Shown here one piece after another: positions 1 to 4,028 of a DNA stretch of 6,071 nucleotides. The stretch lies in assembly GCA_028706835.1 (NCBI GenBank), contig JAQTVL010000146.1:3074-9144 (forward strand), in the 5' to 3' direction. Each line of letters begins with the position of its first letter. The first letter of the stretch is position 1. Position numbers and translations under genes: made by a program. This DNA is from Phycisphaerae bacterium. Its GTDB lineage: Bacteria > Planctomycetota > Phycisphaerae > JAJVII01. The notes beneath the pieces are model-generated. The model had not been told where the DNA came from. It did not search any database and saw only the letters and a list, made by a program, of their open reading frames with translations.

Positions 1-95
1 AAATCAAACGGCTTGACCTTAAGCGGGAAGATGTCCGCGAGAAGGTCAACAGCGTTGAAAACAACGCGCACTTGAAGGCACTGTTCGATGGGTAG
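1..95 (+). CDS. C-terminal end of an unidentified protein (partial)
   Basis: The frame that begins at base 3 is open from the window edge to a TAG stop at 93-95, giving 30 residues. They are charged and look helical (many Lys, Glu, Arg and Asp, ending in HLKALFDG), and the codons look like ordinary coding sequence. That is why I take it as the tail of a real gene rather than a chance frame. No motif allows a family assignment. I cannot tell whether it belongs to the mobile element or to the flanking chromosome. A perfect 6-bp inverted repeat with an AAAA loop (52-67) lies inside this tail and is probably incidental. Confidence 0.5.
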   Translation, partial: IKRLDLKREDVREKVNSVENNAHLKALFDG

Positions 96-168
96 CAATC
101 CGGCTCACGCCTGAACACGTCACAATGGCAACCGAGGCCCAGCCGACCGATGATTGGCAATTCTGCCC

Positions 169-345
169 TCAGTTGAGCCACACGGCCAACTTCTCTCGCG
201 CGACAACGTAGGCCCTAGCCTTGGTGTGGTAGCCCTGGCCGAACCAGATAGACCGCAAGTGCCGGTCGGGGTTCATACCCGCCTGCCGGTAGTCCTCCGC
301 GCACAATTAGCATTCGCCTGCCCTCTGCGGTAAACTGGCAGGCAT
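169..345 (-). pseudogene. small reading frame with an in-frame TAA (possible remnant)
   Basis: Reading the minus strand from an ATG at 345-343, the frame gives 12 codons (ending in GEC), then a TAA at 309-307, then 45 more codons in the same frame to a TGA at 171-169. The second part reads like a real protein: it starts LCAEDYRQAG, contains IWFGQGYHTKARAY and ends EKLAVWLN, with tryptophan, tyrosine and charged residues well spread. One base change (TAA from CAA, Gln) would restore a 58-residue protein with a Cys-x-x-Cys pair across the break. Translation could also start at an internal ATG (276-274), giving 35 residues. No good ribosome binding site is seen at either start. It may be a dead gene, a gene read from an internal start, or chance. 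I do not recognise the family. Confidence 0.3.
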
Positions 346-377
346 CGGGACGGCCGACCGATCATCGGCCAAGCGGT

Positions 378-421
378 CCGGGCGGCGGCAGGGAAATCAC
401 CTTCCACCTGTCGCCGCCCGG
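378..421 (+). repeat. strong inverted repeat (hairpin) ahead of the 472-residue gene
   Basis: The arms 378-391 and 408-421 (CCGGGCGGCGGCAG and CTGTCGCCGCCCGG) pair over 14 positions with a single G-T wobble. The 16-base loop contains a further GGAA/TTCC pairing. The structure ends 13 bases before the AAGGAAGG ribosome binding site of the gene at 449. It has no T-run, so it does not look like a standard intrinsic terminator for plus-strand transcription. It may be a leader structure, an operator or a replication-linked hairpin. Confidence 0.55.
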
Positions 422-448
422 CCGACCCGAAGCCAAGGAAGGTGGCGG

Positions 449-1867
449 ATGGACACGTCAGGCTGGCAGCGCATACTCTCCGAATTCCAGGCCGCTTACG
501 CCCAGCACGGCGACGGTGGTTTCAGCATCTTGGCCGTCGAACACGGCAAGTCTTTTCGCGGAGCATGGTGCAGTTTCAAGTCCGCTGGCGACGTTTTGCT
601 TAGACGTTCGGGAAAAGAGATTGCCGGGATAGGGTTCATGCTATTCGTCGAGGGCCACACCCCTGAGAAGGTCTGGGACGCTTGGCAACCGTTGGCGGGC
701 AGAGCGGGCGCAATGCTGGGTGCGACCGAGATCGCGCAAACACGGGTTCTCGGAGAAGAAGACGCCCAGGGGATGTGGTGCGCCTTCCTCATGCGTCGGC
801 TATGCGAGGATGGAGCATTTGTCGGTCGGTACGAAAATGACGATGACTTGGCACGGAATCACGTCCGCCTCGGCGGGATAACCGAACTGACGCACCTAAC
901 GGTTCTACGGAATCCTTTCGGTGCATCGGTTCGGGCGATACAGGGACTGGTCTCAGGTCGTGATATCGCTGCTGGCCAAGACGCTCAGTCGCGGGGGCGA
1001 GAGGGCGATGGACTCTTGCAAGCCGCCGAGGCCGGTGCGTTGCCAACAGCCATGCACGGGGAAATCAGAAGACGCTATGACTACGACGAACCGCTCGGCG
1101 GGCAGAGCCCGCGGCCTTATATGGAGCGGCTTTTCCCGACGGGATTGGATGAGGCGACCCGGAACGACATCGAGCAGATCGCTCAAAACCCGCACACGGT
1201 CGGGATTGACACGTTGAGGAGACTCACAGACAAGTGGATATGGGAACTCGACAATATCGACCTGACCGGCGGTGACATGCTCGATTGCGATGAAGTGGAG
1301 TATGATGCGTGGGTGAAGGGGGGCAAGTCACCGGGCAAATCGCCGCCCTTTCTTTGGGCCACGATTGCCTATGCTCTGTATGACGCGATCCTTGACCGTG
1401 GCCTGAGCGGGCTGATCCTGGACGATTTCATCGACAATGTTCAGAGCGACGTGCTGATTCCGCCGATCATGCGGTGCGAAGTTCGACTTCTGGCACTGAG
1501 TTTCTCTGAGAGGGTGTGTCACGAATGGACCAAGGCTCACCGCGACGCACATGCAGCCGGCCAGGTTTCTGCCCATGTTCAGGCGGACACCAACGCCGCC
1601 CCAGCCCCCGGCGCGGCGAAGATGTCACCGGGGGCGACTGCGACGACGCAACCCGATGACGGCGAACTACAGATCGTCAGGAACGCTATTGCCAAGGCCA
1701 GAACCACCAGCGGAACCGCTGATGATCCGAAGGCCAGCGATGTTGTCAAATGTGCACAGATGAACCCGTCACGTTGCCGCCGGATTCTCAGGCTGCTCGA
1801 AAGCCAAGGCGAGTACTGCGGCTTCGCCAGAAGCCGGCCCGCCAAGTACAGAACTTTAGAACCATAG
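449..1867 (+). CDS. uncharacterised 472-residue protein with C-terminal winged-helix-like domain
   Basis: I do not recognise the family. The ATG at 449 has a clear ribosome binding site (AAGGAAGG, 435-442, 6 bases away). Residues 1-155 look like a compact alpha/beta domain with several tryptophans. Residues 205-360 are acidic and largely helical (YDYDEPLGGQ, KWIWELDNIDLTGGDMLDCD). Residues 365-402 form an Ala/Pro/Thr-rich linker. Residues 404-469 resemble a winged helix: a helix (LQIVRNAIAKA), a recognition-like helix (SRCRRILRLLESQG) and a wing ending RPAKYR. That end is similar in layout to the C-terminus of the primase encoded downstream, so both may bind DNA in the same process (inference). 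No signal peptide or membrane segment is seen. By position it could be a replication accessory, a regulator or element cargo. Third codon positions look less GC-rich than in the integrase. Confidence 0.75.
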   Translation: MDTSGWQRILSEFQAAYAQHGDGGFSILAVEHGKSFRGAWCSFKSAGDVLLRRSGKEIAGIGFMLFVEGHTPEKVWDAWQPLAGRAGAMLGATEIAQTRVLGEEDAQGMWCAFLMRRLCEDGAFVGRYENDDDLARNHVRLGGITELTHLTVLRNPFGASVRAIQGLVSGRDIAAGQDAQSRGREGDGLLQAAEAGALPTAMHGEIRRRYDYDEPLGGQSPRPYMERLFPTGLDEATRNDIEQIAQNPHTVGIDTLRRLTDKWIWELDNIDLTGGDMLDCDEVEYDAWVKGGKSPGKSPPFLWATIAYALYDAILDRGLSGLILDDFIDNVQSDVLIPPIMRCEVRLLALSFSERVCHEWTKAHRDAHAAGQVSAHVQADTNAAPAPGAAKMSPGATATTQPDDGELQIVRNAIAKARTTSGTADDPKASDVVKCAQMNPSRCRRILRLLESQGEYCGFARSRPAKYRTLEP

Positions 1868-1900
1868 CGGAACGCTAGAACCTTCGCCCACCGCCGGATC

Positions 1901-1961
1901 GTGTGCTTTACTGAAATCGTGCGGCCTGCCTGAATCAACAGCCGCACACAGGAGAGCACAC
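1901..1961 (+). repeat. nested inverted repeats in the leader of the small HTH gene
   Basis: The outer pair is GTGTGCT (1901-1907) with AGCACAC (1955-1961). The inner pair is GTGCGGC (1919-1925) with GCCGCAC (1941-1947), which leaves a 15-base loop. Both pairs are perfect over 7 bases. The ribosome binding site AGGAG (1950-1954) lies between the inner and outer right arms, and the ATG follows at 1963. Folding could therefore limit ribosome access, or the arms could be operator half-sites. This 95-base gap has no clear sigma70 promoter. Confidence 0.5.
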
Positions 1962-1962
1962 G

Positions 1963-2169
1963 ATGCTGAGTTACTTCAACACCCGCAAGGCTGCCGACCG
2001 GCTTGGCGTCAGCGCCAGCAGGTTGTCACGCGCAGTATGGCTCGGGCGAATAGTCCCGCCGGCCAAGTCGCCAGAGGGTAGTTTTCTCTGGACCGACGAC
2101 GATCTCCGCCGCGCCGCCTGGGTCCTGTGTCGCCGATCGTTGGAGGATATTGAGCGGGGGCGAAAATGA
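1963..2169 (+). CDS. small MerR/excisionase-like helix-turn-helix protein
   Basis: This is a 68-residue protein. The start is supported by AGGAG at 1950-1954, 8 bases before the ATG. Residues 6-30 (NTRKAADRLGVSASRLSRAV) match the helix-turn-helix of the MerR-like/excisionase group, in which a protein reads 'adopt the rule, recognise the sequence, stop at the wing'. The following GRIVPPAKSPEGSFLWTDDD is the wing, ending in the family's usual 'W-x-x-D-D' type strand and helix. Family members bind DNA as excision factors or small transcription regulators. Its stop overlaps the primase start (ATGA at 2166-2169), so the two are probably translated together. It may therefore regulate or assist replication rather than excision. 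The DNA-binding call is firm, but the exact role is open. Confidence 0.75.
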   Translation: MLSYFNTRKAADRLGVSASRLSRAVWLGRIVPPAKSPEGSFLWTDDDLRRAAWVLCRRSLEDIERGRK

Positions 2170-3425
2170 GCAGCCATGCCGAAATCTTGAACGCGGCGCT
2201 AGTCTATGCCGCACGTGATTGGGCTGTGTTTCCCTGCCACACGGTCAACCAGCGTGGCGTGTGTAGCTGCCAGAAGGGCGATAAATGCAAGACCCCCGGC
2301 AAGCATCCACGAACCCCGCACGGCCTGACTGACGCGACGACGGACCCCGCCACGATTCGACAGTGGTGGACCCAATGGCCGGACGCCAACGTCGCGATTC
2401 TCGGCGGTCGAGAATCAGGGTTGTGGGTTCTGGACATAGACCCCCGGCACGGCGGCAACGAGACCTTAGCCGCCCTGGAGGCCGACCACGGCCCGCTGCC
2501 TGAGACCGTTGAGTCGCAGACCGGTGGGGGCGGCCGACACCTGTTGTTTCGTCACCCTGGCGACCGCCGGATCAAGAACGATGGGGCGGGCAAACTGATC
2601 GGCCCCGGTTTGGACGTACGCGGCGACGACGGGTACATCATCGGGCCGCCCAGCCAGCACAAGAGCGGGCGGACGTACTGCTGGGAGCTTTCCAGCACGC
2701 CCGATTCGATGCCGCTGGCTGATGCCCCCGACTGGCTGCTGGCGATGGTTAGAGAGCCCGACGTGCTGCCGGCCAAGACGAATGACACAGAGAGTGAGAG
2801 AGCCGGAGAAACGGAGAAACGGAGCAATTGCTCTGTCTCTCCGTCTCTCTGTCTCTCTGTCTCTGCTCTCCCTGCTGAGGTAATTCAGGCAATCGACGCC
2901 ACCTCGCCGAAAATGCCCGGCCAGCGAAACTGCGCGATCTTTGAATTCGTGCGAGCGATGAAGGCGGTCTATCCCGATGCTGACGCTCGACCGCTTGAAC
3001 CGGCCGTTCAAGCTTGGCACGCCAAGGCCCTCCCGAATATCGACACGAAGGATTTCGACGACACCTGGGGCGACTTCCTCTATGGGTGGGACCGGGTGAA
3101 GTTCCCGCGAGGGACTGGTCTACTGCATGAATTGTTGGCCCGTGCCGACGCCGCCGATCTGCCTGCCGGAGCGGAGCGATACGGGGAGGCAACCCGCAGG
3201 CTGGTTAAGTTCTGTCGGGAATTACAGAGCGGCGTAGGCGACGCGCCGTTTTACCTGGCCTACAGCAGCATCTCCGACCTGTTAGGCATCGACCGAAACG
3301 CCGCATCCCGCCGGCTGCGGGTGCTGGTGGCGGATGGCGTGCTAACGGTGGCACAAGCGCACACCGCGATCCGCGCGACGCGGTATCGCTACTGCGGCTT
3401 CGGACAGGGCCAGACCAAGCGTTGA
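2166..3425 (+). CDS. bifunctional DNA primase/polymerase (prim-pol) with C-terminal winged helix
   Basis: This is a 419-residue replication protein. Residues 5-195 form a prim-pol domain of the archaeo-eukaryotic primase superfamily, as found on plasmids, phages and integrative elements; such enzymes make primers and extend them. Visible signatures are a cysteine cluster (C33, C35, C41, perhaps metal-binding), GKHPRTPHG (45-53), IRQWWTQWPDANVAI (64-78), the metal-binding acidic pair D90/D92 in VLDIDPRHGG, GGGGRH (120-125) and GLDVRGDDGYIIGPPSQH (148-165). Residues 203-236 are a low-complexity linker encoded by a long inverted repeat. Residues 240-345 are helical and conserved-looking (GQRNCAIFEFVRAMKA, DTWGDFLYGW). 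Residues 364-409 look like a winged helix (SISDLLGIDRNAASRRLRVL) that may bind the origin or template. No Walker A helicase motif is present, so unwinding must come from elsewhere. The start overlaps the upstream stop by ATGA. Confidence 0.88.
   Translation: MSSHAEILNAALVYAARDWAVFPCHTVNQRGVCSCQKGDKCKTPGKHPRTPHGLTDATTDPATIRQWWTQWPDANVAILGGRESGLWVLDIDPRHGGNETLAALEADHGPLPETVESQTGGGGRHLLFRHPGDRRIKNDGAGKLIGPGLDVRGDDGYIIGPPSQHKSGRTYCWELSSTPDSMPLADAPDWLLAMVREPDVLPAKTNDTESERAGETEKRSNCSVSPSLCLSVSALPAEVIQAIDATSPKMPGQRNCAIFEFVRAMKAVYPDADARPLEPAVQAWHAKALPNIDTKDFDDTWGDFLYGWDRVKFPRGTGLLHELLARADAADLPAGAERYGEATRRLVKFCRELQSGVGDAPFYLAYSSISDLLGIDRNAASRRLRVLVADGVLTVAQAHTAIRATRYRYCGFGQGQTKR
2791..2864 (+). repeat. 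74-bp near-perfect palindrome inside the primase gene
   Basis: The axis lies between 2827 and 2828. Of the 37 opposed pairs, 30 are Watson-Crick, 2 are G-T and 5 are mismatches. The centre GAGCAATTGCTC (2822-2833) is a perfect 12-bp palindrome with no loop. The left arm is purine-rich (GAGAAACGGAG units) and the right arm pyrimidine-rich (CTCTGTCTCTCCGTCTCTC). It encodes residues 209-233 of the primase, the linker between the prim-pol domain and the helical region, without breaking the frame. Confidence 0.85.
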
Positions 3426-3475
3426 CCGACAAGTATGGGCCGGATGGATTTCGATCCGACGAGTAGAGGAGAAGC

Positions 3476-3739
3476 ATGAACGACCAGACAACAACTCCGG
3501 CCCCAGCCACGTCGCGGGCGGCGACCAAGGAAATCGTGCCGCTGGCGCTGTCCGACGTGCAGGCGGCAGCGCTGCTGGGCATCAGCAGAGGACACCTGTG
3601 GACCCTGAACAGCAGCGGGCGGCTGCCCGCGCCGGTGAAGTTGGGGCGATCTGTCCGCTGGATTCGCAGCGAGCTTGAATCATGGCTGGCGGCAGGCTGC
3701 CCAACCCGCGACTGCTGGCGGGCGATGAAAGAAAAATGA
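3476..3739 (+). CDS. AlpA/MerR-like helix-turn-helix protein, probable excisionase or regulator
   Basis: This is an 87-residue protein. The start is supported by AGAGGAG (3465-3471) 4 bases upstream. Residues 1-20 are a Thr/Ala/Pro-rich, probably flexible tail. Residues 24-71 carry the domain: LSDVQAAALLGISRGHLWTL is the helix-turn-helix, PAPVKLGRSVRW the wing strand, and IRSELESWLAAG the closing helix. The pattern 'P-x-P-[IV]-[KR]-[IL]-G-x-x-x-R-W' is typical of the AlpA-like and helix-turn-helix type 17 groups, which include prophage regulators and excision factors. It sits 50 bases after the primase and just before the promoter for the XRE-integrase pair, which fits a role in controlling integrase or steering recombination toward excision. 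That role is inference. Confidence 0.82.
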   Translation: MNDQTTTPAPATSRAATKEIVPLALSDVQAAALLGISRGHLWTLNSSGRLPAPVKLGRSVRWIRSELESWLAAGCPTRDCWRAMKEK

Positions 3740-3746
3740 CATTTAC

Positions 3747-3774
3747 TTGACAGATTCCTAGCATCGGCTATGAA
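3747..3774 (+). promoter_or_regulatory. sigma70-type promoter for the XRE-integrase pair
   Basis: A perfect -35 box TTGACA (3747-3752) is followed, after a 16-base spacer, by TATGAA (3769-3774), which matches 4 of 6 consensus positions. It begins 8 bases after the stop of the AlpA-like gene. A start of transcription about 7 bases past the -10 box would fall at 3780-3782, next to the ATG at 3783. The message would then be leaderless or nearly so. Confidence 0.7.
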
Positions 3775-3782
3775 TAGAGAGC

Positions 3783-4025
3783 ATGAAGACGACCAGCGAC
3801 AACCTGAGTGACCAAATCCGCAAGGCGATTGCCGATAGCGGGCTGACCCGCTACGCAATTTCAAAGGCGACCGGAGTAGGGCAAGACATCCTGTCGCGGT
3901 TTATGACCGGCAAGGGCGGGCTGACGCTGGACACGCTGGAAAAGCTGGCCGGCCCCTTGGGAATCAAGATCATCATCGGCAAGCCCACGATCAAGCCGAC
4001 CAGCAGACACAGAAAGGCGCGGTGA
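3783..4025 (+). CDS. XRE-family helix-turn-helix regulator
   Basis: This is an 80-residue protein of the Cro/CI-like (XRE) type. Residues 8-64 form the five-helix DNA-binding fold: LSDQIRKAIADSG (helix 1), TRYAISKATGVGQDILSRFM (helices 2 and 3, the helix-turn-helix), then GLTLDTLEKLAGPLGIKIII. The tail (65-80) is basic. Proteins of this type bind operators as dimers and commonly repress or autoregulate integration modules. The promoter at 3747-3774 lies so close that the protein could bind over it to control itself and the integrase (inference). There is only a weak purine stretch (AGAGAG, 3776-3781) before the ATG, and the expected transcript start leaves little or no leader. The integrase starts 3 bases after its stop, so the two genes are almost certainly one transcript. 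It could also be an antitoxin-type protein, but no toxin partner is present. Confidence 0.85.
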   Translation: MKTTSDNLSDQIRKAIADSGLTRYAISKATGVGQDILSRFMTGKGGLTLDTLEKLAGPLGIKIIIGKPTIKPTSRHRKAR

Positions 4026-4028
4026 ATC

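Larger units (their letters stand above)
96..448. other. 353-base gap without an intact plus-strand gene
   Basis: No convincing plus-strand gene is visible here. The stretch contains an interrupted minus-strand small frame (345-169), an imperfect direct repeat on either side of it (142-160 and 353-372), and a strong hairpin (378-421) before the next gene. A weak promoter-like pair, TTAGCA (307-312) and TAAACT (331-336) with an 18-base spacer, matches the sigma70 consensus at only 4 of 6 positions in each box. The nonamer GCGGTAAAC at 327-335 recurs at 5451-5459 near the integration site. The gap could hold the left-end control or replication sequences of the element, but nothing proves that. 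Confidence 0.6.

Noticed and set aside
52..67. Perfect hairpin GCGTTG-AAAA-CAACGC as a terminator
   Set aside because: It lies within the coding tail before the stop codon and is not followed by a T-run.
347..360. GGGACGGCCGACCG as a left attachment copy of the tRNA (GGGATGGCCGAGCG, 5494-5507)
   Set aside because: It matches 12 of 14 positions, but similarity does not extend on either side in this GC-rich sequence, so chance is likely.
921..1217. A 98-codon plus-strand frame overlapping the 472-residue gene
   Set aside because: It lies wholly inside a longer uninterrupted frame with a good ribosome binding site, has no start signal of its own, and would be the only large overlap in the element. 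A pair of compensating frameshifts was considered but the main frame reads as protein on both sides.
2791..2864. Reading the purine/pyrimidine repeats as a CRISPR array
   Set aside because: There are no regular repeat-spacer units; the structure is a single palindrome inside a coding frame.
3446..3457. GGAT-TTCG-ATCC tetraloop hairpin between the primase and AlpA-like genes
   Set aside because: There are only 4 pairs and no T-run, so it is too weak to call a terminator.
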